Positions 8,554 to 17,942 of a stretch of 45,982 nt of DNA are shown one piece after another (positions within the stretch are counted from its first letter, which is position 1; each line of letters starts with the position of its first letter). Under the pieces are notes generated by a model. The model did not search any database and was not told the DNA's origin. It was given only the letters and a program-made list of their open reading frames with translations. This stretch comes from Planctomycetia bacterium (GTDB lineage Bacteria > Planctomycetota > Phycisphaerae > Phycisphaerales > SM1A02). Made by a program: the position numbers and the translations under genes. The DNA lies in NCBI GenBank assembly GCA_005790565.1, contig SXUJ01000128.1, positions 1-45,982 on the forward strand. Direction: 5' to 3'.

Positions 8554-11500
8554 TCAGCCTCTCGCGCGAACGGGTACGAGAATCGCCATCACCAATGGCA
8601 CGAGCACGATCGTGAAGATCGTGGACACGATCAGTCCCCCGCCCATCACCGCGCCAAGGCCTCGGTAGAGTTCGCTTCCGGCGCCAGGCGCGAAAATCAA
8701 CGGCAGCATGCCCGCGACGCTCGTGATCGCGCTCATGAGAATGGGGCGGATGCGCGTGCGAACACTCTCCGCAATCGCCGCGCGCAGTGGAAGTGCACCG
8801 CCCGCGATGACGGCCGGCGCGCCCGCGAGACCTCGGAACGAGGCATCGGATGGTGTTTCGTCGGCCGTCCCACGCTGAAAGTTGATTGCCTGATGGACGA
8901 TCAAGATCGCGTTGTTCACCACGACTCCAATGAGGATCACGAACCCAAGCATCGTGAGCACATCGAGCGATTGCATGGGTAGCGTCGGACTTGTCAGGCT
9001 CACGATGAATACCGCAAAGAGCGCTGCCACTCCGCCCACTGCCGCGAGTGGAACGCTGAACATGATGACGAATGGCAGGAGGAAGCTCTGAAAGAGCACC
9101 GCCATCACGAGGTAGCAGACGAGAAGTGCCAGAAAGACCGTGCTCGCCATCACGCCAAGCAGCGTGCCGTCACCAATGAGTTCCTTTCTCACTTCGGCTA
9201 GCGCGCTTGCGGTTCCCGCAACATCACTCACCACGCCGGGAGCAATCACGCCATCGCTCCGCGCCTGCGCGAGCGCGGCGTGGATCGTGACAACAGCATC
9301 TTCGAGCGCGGTGGTTGGAGGAGGCGTCACTTGGAGGCGCACGGATCGCTGGCGATCAATATGGTTGATTTGCGTGGGCGCGGTTCCCCGTTCCACGATC
9401 GCAAGTTGCCCGAGCGACACAAGACGGCCACTCGGCAGTGCCACGGGGATGTCCGCGACCGCATCCACGCTCATCGAACTCTGCGACTGACCTGCGAGTG
9501 CGCTCGCGCGATCGATGAGCACGAGGTCAATCGAATCTCCGCCCGCGTTGTATTCCCCCACAAGTGCGCCATCGCCCGCCACAGCAACGGAGAGCGCGAC
9601 ATCCGCAGGCGTGAGCTGTGCATCATTCAGTCGACGCTGATCGGCACGAACCCGAACCTCGACGCCCGGTGTGGCGAAGTTAGAAGGGTCCGGCTGCACG
9701 CTCCGTGGACCAAAGAGTGCAGAGAATCTCCCGAGCATGACTTCTGCGGCACGCTGCACTGCGTCAAGATCATCACCCCGCAAGTCGACAGCCACGGCGC
9801 TGCCTGAAGAGCCACTCGTTCGAAAGAGCGGCACTTGGAACGCGAAAGCATTCGTGCCTGGCAGCACTTCACTCCGTGTGGCATGTCCAAGGAGGTGCTC
9901 GTTGTAGCTCGCACGCGCGCTGTCGGCCGCGATGCCGCCGTGAAACATCATGCTTCCGAAGCCCACCACGAAATAGTTCGCGAGCGGCGCGGGCTGCACA
10001 GACGGGCCGTACTTGAATGCCATCCACGGACTCACTGGAACTTGCGCGAGACTTGCTTCTGCCGCTGCGCGTTCAGGAGAGCCGCGGACAGGAAGTGTTC
10101 GTTCCCAATACGGCGCGACCGTTGCTTCGACCCGCCGCGCGATCGATTCTTGCATCGCAGTTGAGGTACCGGGAGGCGGAATGATCAGACCGAACACTAG
10201 ATTTCGATTGCCTGCGGGAAGGTAATCTGCCGGAGGCAGCAGCATCACGGTTCCAATGATCGACGCGGCTGTCATCAACAGGACGATCGCCAAACTCACG
10301 AGTTTTCGACGGGAAACACGGAACACGAGTCGGGCAACGAACGTCGCGAATCGTTCACCTAGCCCGGGGCGAGTCGCCGCACCGCTCGCATCGGAAGGCG
10401 CACGGGAGCGCAGGAGGAACGCACACGCGCATGGCGTCACGGTGATCGACACGACCATGGAGAGCAGATTGGAAATGAGAATCGCGAGCGCAATGTCGCG
10501 GAACAATTGACCTACCTCATCACCAATGAGAAACACGGGGATGAAGACGACGCAGGTTGCGAGGGTCGAGCCAAGGATTGCGCCCGCAACTTCTTGCGTA
10601 CCAAGGAGCGCGGCGCGGCGCGGATCCTTCCCCATCTCCATGTGTCGAATGACATTCTCAAGCACGACGATGGAGTTATCGATGAGCGTTCCAATCGCAA
10701 ACGCGAGGCCCGCGAGGCTGACGACATTGATAGTTCGGCCCATCGCAAGCATGACGACGACCGTGGCAACCACAGCCAACGGCACACTGGTGCCAACAAT
10801 CACGATGCTGCGCCACGAACGAAGGAACACGACGAGTGTGAGGATCGCGAGCAACCCGCCCTGCCAGATGTTTTCAAGCACGAGATTGAGTGCGTCGTCG
10901 ATGTAGACCGTTTGGTCATAGACCAATTCAGCCGTGAGCGCCTCCGTGAGTCCAAGTCCCCGCGTCTTGGCATCGAGGACACCACCATCAATCGCGAGAT
11001 TTGCGATCGCGAGGTTGACCCCTTCCATCACTTCGATGACATTCGTGCCGACCTCCTTCTGCACATTGATCGCGAGGACCGGCACACCCTGTGAGCGCAC
11101 GAAGCTGCCCGCCTCTGACCAAGTTTCGACGACCTCCGCGACATCAGCGATCAGAATCGGACCAGCACTGCTCTGCGCGATGGCAACCCGCGCGACATCC
11201 TCGCTCGACTCAAACTGTCCGGTCGCGCGCAGCACAATCTCCCGCTTGCCCTCCCGCAAGGATCCGCCCGGAACATTCTTGTTCGCGAGCGTAAGCGCGT
11301 CGGCAACTTTCGCCAACGTGATCCCGCGCGCCGCAAGTGCGGTCGGCTCGACACGAACTTGAAAGACTCGTTCACGACCTCCAAGCACATTGACTTCCGC
11401 CACACCTTTGACGCGCTCAATCTGGGGCTGCACGCGATCTTTCACGAAATCCTGGAGCGTCCGGACATCGAACTCCGTCCCATCGACGTTGCGCGCTCCG

Positions 11501-11937
11501 TTTGCGGAGACAACAATCCACGCGATGTAATCCTTGTTCTCAGGGTCGCTCGCTTCGACGATCGGCTCGTCGACACCAAACGGATACTCCGAAACCTGCC
11601 GAAGTCGATCACTGACCTCGCGCATTGCGGCTTCGGGATCCGTTCCCGGTGCGAACTCCAATCGAACACTCCCGGCGCCCTGCGAAGCACTACTCGTGGC
11701 GTGCCGAACACCCGCCACGCCCTGCAACTTCTCCTCCTGCTTCTCAATGATCGATTGCTCGACTTCCTCCGGTGACGCGCCAGGCCACACCGTTGAGATA
11801 CTCACAATCGTGTCATCCACATCCGGTGTGAGTTGCACCGGAACTTGCCGGACCGCGACGAGCGCCGCGAGCAGGACGAGGACCACACCGACGAGCACGC
11901 TCACCGGTTGACGAATCGACCCTTCGACAATCTTCAC
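8554..11937 (-). CDS. RND-family efflux transporter, inner-membrane pump
   Basis: This 1127-residue protein is an AcrB/HAE-type proton-driven exporter. It has the duplicated RND layout: a first membrane helix at about 12-30, a large periplasmic loop, a block of helices, a second periplasmic loop and a second block. The opening (VRQVPVQLTPDVDD, WPGASPEEVEQSI) is typical of the family. In the TM4 region the proton-relay pair reads TLIDNSIVVLENV: the first Asp is kept and the second is Asn, as in several non-AcrB branches. Substrates cannot be predicted. The start is GTG, overlapping the adaptor stop by 4 bases (GTGA), so the two are translationally coupled. No outer-membrane channel gene lies nearby. 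Confidence 0.93.
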   Translation of the reverse strand: MKIVEGSIRQPVSVLVGVVLVLLAALVAVRQVPVQLTPDVDDTIVSISTVWPGASPEEVEQSIIEKQEEKLQGVAGVRHATSSASQGAGSVRLEFAPGTDPEAAMREVSDRLRQVSEYPFGVDEPIVEASDPENKDYIAWIVVSANGARNVDGTEFDVRTLQDFVKDRVQPQIERVKGVAEVNVLGGRERVFQVRVEPTALAARGITLAKVADALTLANKNVPGGSLREGKREIVLRATGQFESSEDVARVAIAQSSAGPILIADVAEVVETWSEAGSFVRSQGVPVLAINVQKEVGTNVIEVMEGVNLAIANLAIDGGVLDAKTRGLGLTEALTAELVYDQTVYIDDALNLVLENIWQGGLLAILTLVVFLRSWRSIVIVGTSVPLAVVATVVVMLAMGRTINVVSLAGLAFAIGTLIDNSIVVLENVIRHMEMGKDPRRAALLGTQEVAGAILGSTLATCVVFIPVFLIGDEVGQLFRDIALAILISNLLSMVVSITVTPCACAFLLRSRAPSDASGAATRPGLGERFATFVARLVFRVSRRKLVSLAIVLLMTAASIIGTVMLLPPADYLPAGNRNLVFGLIIPPPGTSTAMQESIARRVEATVAPYWERTLPVRGSPERAAAEASLAQVPVSPWMAFKYGPSVQPAPLANYFVVGFGSMMFHGGIAADSARASYNEHLLGHATRSEVLPGTNAFAFQVPLFRTSGSSGSAVAVDLRGDDLDAVQRAAEVMLGRFSALFGPRSVQPDPSNFATPGVEVRVRADQRRLNDAQLTPADVALSVAVAGDGALVGEYNAGGDSIDLVLIDRASALAGQSQSSMSVDAVADIPVALPSGRLVSLGQLAIVERGTAPTQINHIDRQRSVRLQVTPPPTTALEDAVVTIHAALAQARSDGVIAPGVVSDVAGTASALAEVRKELIGDGTLLGVMASTVFLALLVCYLVMAVLFQSFLLPFVIMFSVPLAAVGGVAALFAVFIVSLTSPTLPMQSLDVLTMLGFVILIGVVVNNAILIVHQAINFQRGTADETPSDASFRGLAGAPAVIAGGALPLRAAIAESVRTRIRPILMSAITSVAGMLPLIFAPGAGSELYRGLGAVMGGGLIVSTIFTIVLVPLVMAILVPVRARG

Positions 11938-13151
11938 TTCGAGCCTTCCGATGAAATGGATGACGCATCCGAGATCGGGGCAACGCGCGCCATGGGCGAC
12001 AGTCGTTCGTTTCCTTCGCTCACCACGCTACTCCCGACGGTCAAACCAGGGGCCACGATTGCCACATCCTCTCCGACCGGAAAGTCAATGCGCACTTGAA
12101 GGGGCACGGCGAGGCCTTCACGCACGACAAACAGAAATGGCCCCGCATCGCCATACAGGATCGCGTCGCGTGAGACGACGAGTCGTTGCGCAGCGATGCC
12201 GCTTGGGATGAATCCCGTCAATGCGAGTCCAGCGGCGATCGGGGCGTCGCTTGTCGCGACATCAAGAATCACCGAAAAACTGCGCGAGCGTGGATCGACC
12301 GCGGGGACGACTCGCAGGGAAGTCGCGACGAGTGCTTGGTCAAGGGAGTCCCGCATCTCGATGGCCCCCACCCACGCTGCCTCAGTGATCGAACAACCCG
12401 TTGCGGCCTTTGTGAGCGACATCTCTCGCTGCATGAGGATTGGTGCGAAGAGTTCCTGCGGAACTTCAAACCACGCTTCGAAGGCATCCGTCGCCTGCAG
12501 ATCAACGATCGCCCCGCCTTCCCCAATCCACGCACCTGCCTCGGAATGCCTCTTCGTCACCACACCGTCGAAGGGCGCACGAAGCGCATGATCGCGCAGT
12601 CGCTCCTGCAGCAACGCACCCGTCGCGCTGAAGATGACGAGGTTGGCGCGCGCTGCTTCGATCTTCGCTTGCGCAATCGAAAGGTCGCTCTGCGCATCCG
12701 CAACCTCGCGCAGATTCGTTCCCCCCACTGCCTCCGCCTTCTGAAGCAGTGCCAAGTCTCGCTCGGCACGCGTCCAGATCGCCTGTTGCTCAAGCAGCGC
12801 CGCCGCCGCGGCTGCTTGGTTTGCAGCGTGAACTCCAAGTTCAAGTTCCATGCGCGTTGGGTCGAGGAGCGCGATGACTTCTCCCTTTCGAACCGCCTGT
12901 CCCTCGCGCACCATGACTTCTTTCACCACCCCAGACTCCTCGAGCGCGAGCACGGATTGTCGCGCCGCACGAAGCTCGCCGAACACCCGCTTGCGAGGAG
13001 CGAGCATGACCTCTCGAACCGCCTCGACTCGGATCGGCGTGGGTGGAGGGGCATCCGACGCGCCCTCTTGTGCAAGGCTCCGCGCCGAAAGAAAGGCGAC
13101 CATCGCGACGGCGCAGGAACATGACTTCAAACCGGCAGCGAAAGAGAGCAT
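11934..13151 (-). CDS. RND efflux periplasmic adaptor (membrane fusion protein)
   Basis: This HlyD/AcrA-type adaptor connects the RND pump to an outer-membrane channel. I chose the ATG at 13151, giving 405 residues. It opens with a hydrophobic signal-like segment (FAAGLKSCSCAVAMVAFLSA) ending near AQEGA. A longer open frame to 13298 would run into ychF on the other strand. The lipoyl half-motifs (GVVKEVMVREGQAVRKGEVI and APFDGVVTKRHSEAGAWIGE) flank an alanine-rich coiled-coil hairpin (roughly residues 100-175). A beta-barrel and membrane-proximal domain follow. The gene is upstream of, and overlaps, the pump gene. It is divergent from ychF across an 85-base gap that must hold both promoters. 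Confidence 0.9.
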   Translation of the reverse strand: MLSFAAGLKSCSCAVAMVAFLSARSLAQEGASDAPPPTPIRVEAVREVMLAPRKRVFGELRAARQSVLALEESGVVKEVMVREGQAVRKGEVIALLDPTRMELELGVHAANQAAAAAALLEQQAIWTRAERDLALLQKAEAVGGTNLREVADAQSDLSIAQAKIEAARANLVIFSATGALLQERLRDHALRAPFDGVVTKRHSEAGAWIGEGGAIVDLQATDAFEAWFEVPQELFAPILMQREMSLTKAATGCSITEAAWVGAIEMRDSLDQALVATSLRVVPAVDPRSRSFSVILDVATSDAPIAAGLALTGFIPSGIAAQRLVVSRDAILYGDAGPFLFVVREGLAVPLQVRIDFPVGEDVAIVAPGLTVGSSVVSEGNERLSPMARVAPISDASSISSEGSK

Positions 13152-13236
13152 GCCGTAAATGGTAAGGGACTTTGGCGTAACTTCTCGACTACCATCTCCG
13201 CCCCCGCAAGCTTGACCATCGAGACAGAGGAACACC

Positions 13237-14325
13237 ATGGAAGCAGGAATCGTCGGACTCCCGAATGTTGGCAAGAGCACACTTTTCAACGCGCTCACGG
13301 CGGCGGGGATCGAAGCCTCAAACTATCCATTTTGCACCATCGAACCGAATGTCGGCGTTGTCATGGTTCCGGATGACCGCCTTGAGCGGATCCAGGCGCA
13401 TATCAAGACGAAAAAGGTAATTCCGGCGGCAGTGCGACTCGTGGATATTGCGGGCATCGTGAAGGGGGCATCCGCGGGAGAAGGGCTTGGAAACAAGTTC
13501 CTTTCACACATCCGCGAGGTCGATGCGATCCTCCATGTCGTGCGTTGCTTTACCGATCCTGATGTGACACATGTCGAAGGCGGCGTCGATCCGATTCGAG
13601 ACATGGGCATCATTGAAACCGAGTTACTCCTCGCCGACCTGCAAGTGATCGAAGGCACGATTGAGAAGTCTCGACGCACTGCACGCAGTGGAGATAAGGA
13701 AGCGATCGCACGACTCGCGGTCCTCGAGCGATGCGCCGCAGTGGTTGTGAAGGGCGATCCGATTCGATCTATTGCCTTCGATCCTGAGGAGGCTAAGTTG
13801 TTGCAATCGATGGGGATGATGACGGCGAAGCCCACGCTGTATGTCGCAAATGTCGACGAAACACAACTCGAAAACGAAGGCCCGCTGGTCGCCAAGGTTC
13901 GCGCACATGCGAAAACTACCGGCGGACAAGTCGTGGTGGTCTGCGCCAAGATCGAATCGGAACTCGCTGAGCTCACGCCAGAAGACCGAAAGGAGATGCT
14001 TGAGAGTCTCGGTATGCAAGAGCCGGCGCTCCACGCTGTCGTGCGTGCGTCCTACGACTTGCTCGGGCTTCAGAGCTATTTCACCGCCGGAGAAAAGGAA
14101 GTCCGCGCGTGGACGATTCATCGCGGATTCACCGCACCACAGGCGGCGGGCGTGATTCACACAGACTTTGAACGGGGATTCATTCGTGCCGAAATCTTCA
14201 CGCTTGAGGATCTCGAAAAACACGGGACGGAAAAATCCGTCCGCGAAGCCGGGAAACTACGAAGTGAAGGAAAGTCCTACGTCATGCAGGACGGCGACAT
14301 CACGCACTTCTTGTTCAATGTCTAG
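13237..14325 (+). CDS. ychF: Ribosome-binding ATPase YchF (Obg/OLA1 family)
   Basis: This 362-residue protein has normal length for YchF, a universal P-loop protein that binds ribosomes and prefers ATP over GTP. The Walker A motif [14 protein letters not shown] begins at residue 6, the switch II region is [18 protein letters not shown], and the G4 position reads VANVDE instead of the canonical NKxD, as expected for YchF. The C-terminal TGS domain is seen in REVR-type residues from about 275 on, with [29 protein letters not shown] and the end [10 protein letters not shown]. The ATG is preceded by GAGG. Transcription is divergent from the efflux adaptor. Confidence 0.96.
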   Translation: MEAGIVGLPNVGKSTLFNALTAAGIEASNYPFCTIEPNVGVVMVPDDRLERIQAHIKTKKVIPAAVRLVDIAGIVKGASAGEGLGNKFLSHIREVDAILHVVRCFTDPDVTHVEGGVDPIRDMGIIETELLLADLQVIEGTIEKSRRTARSGDKEAIARLAVLERCAAVVVKGDPIRSIAFDPEEAKLLQSMGMMTAKPTLYVANVDETQLENEGPLVAKVRAHAKTTGGQVVVVCAKIESELAELTPEDRKEMLESLGMQEPALHAVVRASYDLLGLQSYFTAGEKEVRAWTIHRGFTAPQAAGVIHTDFERGFIRAEIFTLEDLEKHGTEKSVREAGKLRSEGKSYVMQDGDITHFLFNV

Positions 14326-14352
14326 CATCCGCCAAACAAAGTGCGCCTGCGC

Positions 14353-14970
14353 TTAGCGTGAACGGCGGCGACCGCCGAGTCCAGCGAGTCCAGCGAGCCC
14401 AAACAGCACGAGCGCGCCCGGCGCTGGCACAACCCCGAAGATCATGCGATCCACGGTTGGGAAGAGATCTGCATTCACCGGAAGCGAGAGCGAGATCGAC
14501 GAGATCGAAGCGGTGGTCGACACAAAACCGACGAACGACTGCTCGATTGTGGTCAGGTTGACATACGAAGTTCCGTCATCGAGCGCGACAACGACGACTG
14601 CGGGCATCGGCGTGAAGGAATCGTCCGTCGCGAAGAAGTTTCCGCCGATCGCTTGAATATCGAGCCCTGGCGCGCTGAAGTTGAATGTCAACATCTGACC
14701 AGGCGCGTTCGTGGAGAAGAAACCCCCATCGACAAACAGACCACCGGGCGCGGTCGCGGACCAGTTCGCCGGACCCGTCGACGATGAGTATCCGCTCGCG
14801 AGGAAACCATTCGGCGTTGAGCCGAATGTCTCAACATAACGCGCGCACCCGATCGAACCGACGAGCGTGTCAAAGATCGGGTTGCTTGCTGTCACATAGA
14901 GCGCAGCAGGTGCGCGGGCGGAAAGGGAAACGGCGGCGACGAAGGAGAGCGCGGAGACGCGAAGCAACAT
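14353..14970 (-). CDS. PEP-CTERM-like secreted protein
   Basis: This 205-residue product has an N-terminal signal peptide (LRVSALSFVAAVSLSARAPA) and a C-terminal sorting tail. The tail reads VPAPGA at about residue 181, followed by a hydrophobic helix (LVLFGLAGLAGLGG) and ends in basic RRRSR. This is the VPAPG variant of the PEP-CTERM signal, which is processed by exosortase. The middle is beta-rich and Ser/Thr/Gly-rich, with a single short cysteine-containing segment (IGCARYVETFG) and FNFSAPGLDIQAIGGNFFAT. It resembles small exported surface or matrix proteins of planctomycetes. No exosortase gene is in the window. Function is unknown. Confidence 0.82.
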   Translation of the reverse strand: MLLRVSALSFVAAVSLSARAPAALYVTASNPIFDTLVGSIGCARYVETFGSTPNGFLASGYSSSTGPANWSATAPGGLFVDGGFFSTNAPGQMLTFNFSAPGLDIQAIGGNFFATDDSFTPMPAVVVVALDDGTSYVNLTTIEQSFVGFVSTTASISSISLSLPVNADLFPTVDRMIFGVVPAPGALVLFGLAGLAGLGGRRRSR

Positions 14971-15228
14971 GGGAACCCTTTGCGAATGAATTCACAAACA
15001 GTTGCTCCCACCCCGGAAGCAGCTCCCTTTATGTGGAGACCCCAGAACTCCATGATCAAGGTGGCGCAGAATCATGGACTTGCCATGACAGCAGCGCGTT
15101 TTCCGCGAGATGTCGTGAAAGCCACACGATTTCGCTTGCCTTCATCCAATCGTCGATCGGTACGGAATACGCAGCCGCCGCTTGTGCTCAGGAAAACTCT
15201 GGAGCTTGCGAAGTGCTTCGGAGCCTTG

Positions 15229-15861
15229 TTAGCCCGCCGAAACCCAAGCGCATGGTTGCGCGACCGCATCATCGAGCCGATCGAGATACTCCTCGATCGG
15301 AATCTCAACGCCTCCGAATTGCAACATGTGATCATTCGCTTCCTGACTATCGAGAAGCGTGAATCCACGAAGTCGGAGTACGCGCACAAGTTCAAGCAAG
15401 CAGAGCTTCGAACTGTTGGAACCACCGAGTTCTCGCCGCGAAAACATGCTCTCGCCGAAAAACGCCGCGCCGATGCTGACGCCATACAAGCCCCCCACGA
15501 GCACGCCGCGATGGAACGCTTCCACGGAATGCGCAAATCCGATGGCGTGGAGTCTTTCGTAAGCCGTGATCATGCGCGGCGAGATCCAATTCGGATTGTG
15601 ATCATGGCGATCTTCCGCACACGCGCGAATGACGCGGCCAAACGCGGTGTCGATTCGGATCTCAAACGGCACTTGCTTTGCCAGCCGCGCAAGTGATTTG
15701 GACACCTTCAACTGACCGAGGGGGAGGATGAATCTTGGAGTGGATGTGAGCCAGTAGATGAGATCCGTTTCCGGCTCCGCCATCGGAAACGCGCCCGAAC
15801 GATACGCATCGAGAATCGTCTCCGTGTCGAATCGGTGTGCAACGCCAAGAACTTGAAACAC
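15229..15861 (-). CDS. aat: Leucyl/phenylalanyl-tRNA--protein transferase
   Basis: Aat adds Leu or Phe to N-terminal Arg or Lys of proteins, creating N-degrons for ClpS/ClpAP. The 210-residue product has the family signatures AYRSGAFPMAEP, ISPRMITAYERLHAIGFAHS, VGGLYGVSIGAAFFGESMFS (residues about 128-147) and LLDSQEANDHMLQFGGVEIP. The N-terminus is short compared with E. coli Aat, lacking the first 25 or so residues. The GTG at 15861 sits 19 bases after the aldehyde dehydrogenase stop, so there is little room for a longer version. It is probably the second gene of a minus-strand pair with that dehydrogenase, which would be a chance pairing in functional terms. Confidence 0.92.
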   Translation of the reverse strand: MFQVLGVAHRFDTETILDAYRSGAFPMAEPETDLIYWLTSTPRFILPLGQLKVSKSLARLAKQVPFEIRIDTAFGRVIRACAEDRHDHNPNWISPRMITAYERLHAIGFAHSVEAFHRGVLVGGLYGVSIGAAFFGESMFSRRELGGSNSSKLCLLELVRVLRLRGFTLLDSQEANDHMLQFGGVEIPIEEYLDRLDDAVAQPCAWVSAG

Positions 15862-15880
15862 GGCGCTCAGGATAGGAGGT

Positions 15881-17251
15881 TCAGGACTTCGGTTTCTTGC
15901 GCGTCAAGACCCGGAGTTGCGCAAACTGACGATGCCCTTCCGGGCCAGAGTGAAAACCAAGCCCGGACTGCCTCGCGCCGACCCAGGGACACTCAGACGC
16001 GCCGCCACATCCTTGGTTCACGCCCACCATCCCGGCAGTCAGGCGTTGCGCGACCCGCATCGCGCGATCCTCATCAGCACCGAACACCGCCGCGCCGAGT
16101 CCAAACGGCGAGTCGTTCGCGAGCGCCACCGCTTCATCGATGGAGCCAAACGCCATCACGCAGGCCACGGGACCGAATGTTTCCTCACGCATAATGTCCA
16201 TGGAATGGTCGACGCCCGCAAGCACTGTCGGTTCGACGAAGTTCCCTGCCTGCTTGCGCGCGCCGTAGAGCACCCGCGCGCCGCGCGCGATCGCGTCGGC
16301 AATGTGCGATTCGACAATCGCCTTCTGACGCGCGGATGACATTGGCCCAATCGTCGTGGTCGGGTCTGCCGGATCGCCCATTTTCAAGGTCGCCGCGCGC
16401 TCCACAAGCGCATTCTCAAACTCCGCTGCGATGCTGTGATCCACATAGATACGCTCTGTGGAAACACAGACTTGCCCGGCATTTCGAAAACTATTCCGCG
16501 AAGCAAAGTCCGCGGCCTTGCCCACATCAGCGTCGGCAAGCACGATCATGGGGTCCTTCCCACCAAGCTCAAGTATGACGCGGGCAAGGCGCTTGCCAGC
16601 CTCCGCGGCGATGTGCGCGCCTGTGTTTCGACTGCCGGTAAACACGACGAGGTCGACGCTCGAAGCAACGAGCGCCCTGCCCTGCGCCCCGTCTCCGATC
16701 ACGATGGCAAGAAGATCCACGGGGAGAAACTCGTTCAGAATGCCGTAATACGCTTCAGCAACGCGAGGCGTCACTTCACTCGGCTTCGCGACAACCGCAT
16801 TGCCGGCGATGAGCGCGGGTAGCACGGACTGCTGGAGCATGAGGATTGGAAAGTTCCACGTCGTGATGGCCGCGACGACGCCGAACGGATCGAAGCAAAT
16901 CGTCGAACTCACTCGTTCATCTTCACGCTTGATTGGCGCGAGCGCACTCGCCACGGATCGCAAATCTTCAACGAACGAACTCGCGCAGTGCTTGGCTTCA
17001 CCAACCGCCTCCCCGAGCGGCTTCCCCATCTCGGAACTCGCGATCGCGCCCAATCGAGATGCCTCCTCTTGCAATCGTGCCGCCGCGCCCTCCAACCTCT
17101 CCACGCGCTCGCTCACCGAAAGCGCCATCCACTGTGCGCCGGCCACTCGTGCGCGGGCGACGATCGCATCCATATTCGCGATTGGAGTCACCGGAAGGGT
17201 TGGGTTTGCGTCCCGCGTGAAGGGATTGACGGTTTGAAGGCAGGTGACCAT
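15881..17251 (-). CDS. NAD(P)-dependent aldehyde dehydrogenase, succinate-semialdehyde type
   Basis: This 456-residue enzyme oxidises an aldehyde to its acid. The general base Glu is in LELGGKDPMIV and the nucleophilic Cys in NAGQVCVSTERIYV. TTWNFPILM and PSEVTPRVAE are cofactor-site motifs. The overall pattern (REETFGPVACVM, NDSPFGLGAAVF, GARQSGLGF) is closest to succinate-semialdehyde and related dehydrogenases, but substrate assignment within this superfamily from sequence is weak. I chose the ATG at 17251 (MVTCLQTVNPFT), which matches where family members begin, over a frame that stays open to 17350. Upstream is the hairpin-rich intergenic stretch. Confidence 0.85.
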   Translation of the reverse strand: MVTCLQTVNPFTRDANPTLPVTPIANMDAIVARARVAGAQWMALSVSERVERLEGAAARLQEEASRLGAIASSEMGKPLGEAVGEAKHCASSFVEDLRSVASALAPIKREDERVSSTICFDPFGVVAAITTWNFPILMLQQSVLPALIAGNAVVAKPSEVTPRVAEAYYGILNEFLPVDLLAIVIGDGAQGRALVASSVDLVVFTGSRNTGAHIAAEAGKRLARVILELGGKDPMIVLADADVGKAADFASRNSFRNAGQVCVSTERIYVDHSIAAEFENALVERAATLKMGDPADPTTTIGPMSSARQKAIVESHIADAIARGARVLYGARKQAGNFVEPTVLAGVDHSMDIMREETFGPVACVMAFGSIDEAVALANDSPFGLGAAVFGADEDRAMRVAQRLTAGMVGVNQGCGGASECPWVGARQSGLGFHSGPEGHRQFAQLRVLTRKKPKS

Positions 17252-17316
17252 GGCGAGACGGTAACGCGTTCTGGGATTCCTTCCGCAAAATTGCCGCTTT
17301 CGAGCGCCCCGTCCGC

Positions 17317-17344
17317 TTGAAGATCCCGATGCGCCTGCTAAACT
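17317..17344 (+). promoter_or_regulatory. Possible sigma-70-like promoter
   Basis: TTGAAG (17317-17322) and TAAACT (17339-17344) are separated by 16 bases and could be -35 and -10 boxes. Transcription from here would start near 17352 and run through the hairpin-rich stretch towards tRNA-Gln. The match is modest and this is inference. Confidence 0.3.
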
Positions 17345-17351
17345 CTCCACC

Positions 17352-17625
17352 CCTTCACCGAGGGCCGTCGACGACTTTCGAAATCGAAAGGAGTCGCATG
17401 GGGCGCCGATGCGGCCAGCAGGCGCGCCAGCCTTGAAGGAGTTTGTGGCCGCGGAAAGCGATTCCGATGGAAGGAATCACGCCGCGGACTCCCACTGAGG
17501 TCGTTCCTCCGTGGGCCGTGTTTGGGTACAGGCGTGATTCTCCGCTGCGAACGCACTCTTGCAGGATGCACTGCAGGTTGATTTGCAGAGGATGCGTCGG
17601 AACACTTTTCGGAGAAATTGTCAAG
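17352..17625. ncRNA. Candidate structured RNA in the 17.25-17.69 kb intergenic region
   Basis: The 442 bases between the aldehyde dehydrogenase start and tRNA-Gln hold no convincing gene but a chain of inverted repeats. These are: GACTTTCGA / TCGAAAGGAGTC at 17373-17395 with a 2-base bulge; GGAGT and CCGCGG pairing with CCGCGG and ACTCC over 17438-17492, enclosing GATTCC/GGAATC; CCACTGAGG/CCTCCGTGG at 17492-17514 with one mismatch; and TTCTCCG (17538-17544) with CGGAGAA (17610-17616) closing a further structured arm. I recognise no RNase P, tmRNA, SRP or 6S consensus. A minus-strand frame of 89 codons (17355-17624) also covers the region, so a small protein gene is the alternative. Strand is not determined. 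Confidence 0.3.
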
Positions 17626-17693
17626 GACAGATTGCCAAGCGCGCGAGCGATGCCCTCACCGCGACGAACGACTTCCGCTTCAACTCAATTCAT

Positions 17694-17764
17694 TGGCCCG
17701 TAGTGTAACGGTAGCACACGAGTTTTTGGTACTTAGAGTCATGGTTCGAATCCATGCGGGCCAA
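17694..17764 (+). tRNA. tRNA-Gln (anticodon TTG)
   Basis: The acceptor stem TGGCCCG (17694-17700) pairs perfectly with CGGGCCA (17757-17763), and A17764 is the discriminator. A D-arm (GTGT...GCAC) is present. The anticodon loop TTTTGGT (17724-17730) has anticodon TTG at 17726-17728, reading CAA and CAG. The T-arm CATGG TTCGAAT CCATG is perfect. The anticodon stem is weaker: CGAGT against ACTTA leaves one G-T and one C-A at its base. CCA is not encoded. The glmU-prs operon begins about 180 bases downstream. Confidence 0.93.
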
Positions 17765-17942
17765 TTGAGTGGACGCTGAGAGTCTCGCCCCCACGCGCGC
17801 GGCGCAATGCAAACTTCATCCACGCACGGAAAACTCCGTCGCCGTTTCGCAAGATCCTTCGTGACGAGGATGCGCGTTCAACGCACCACGCAGCCCTCGA
17901 TTCAACTTCACTCTTCACACTTCACACTTCATTCTTCCCCCC

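Noticed and set aside
13152-13298. Longer start for the RND adaptor
   Set aside because: It would overlap the ychF coding region, and the ATG at 13151 directly opens a signal-peptide-like segment.
17373-17616. RNase P RNA, tmRNA, SRP RNA or 6S RNA
   Set aside because: None of their conserved sequence blocks was found, such as the RNase P P4 region, tmRNA ends or the SRP GGAA-tetraloop domain.
17355-17624. 89-codon minus-strand frame in the region before tRNA-Gln
   Set aside because: No family recognised. Third-position GC seems lower than in neighbouring genes, and strong inverted repeats cover the interval. Kept only as the alternative to an RNA.
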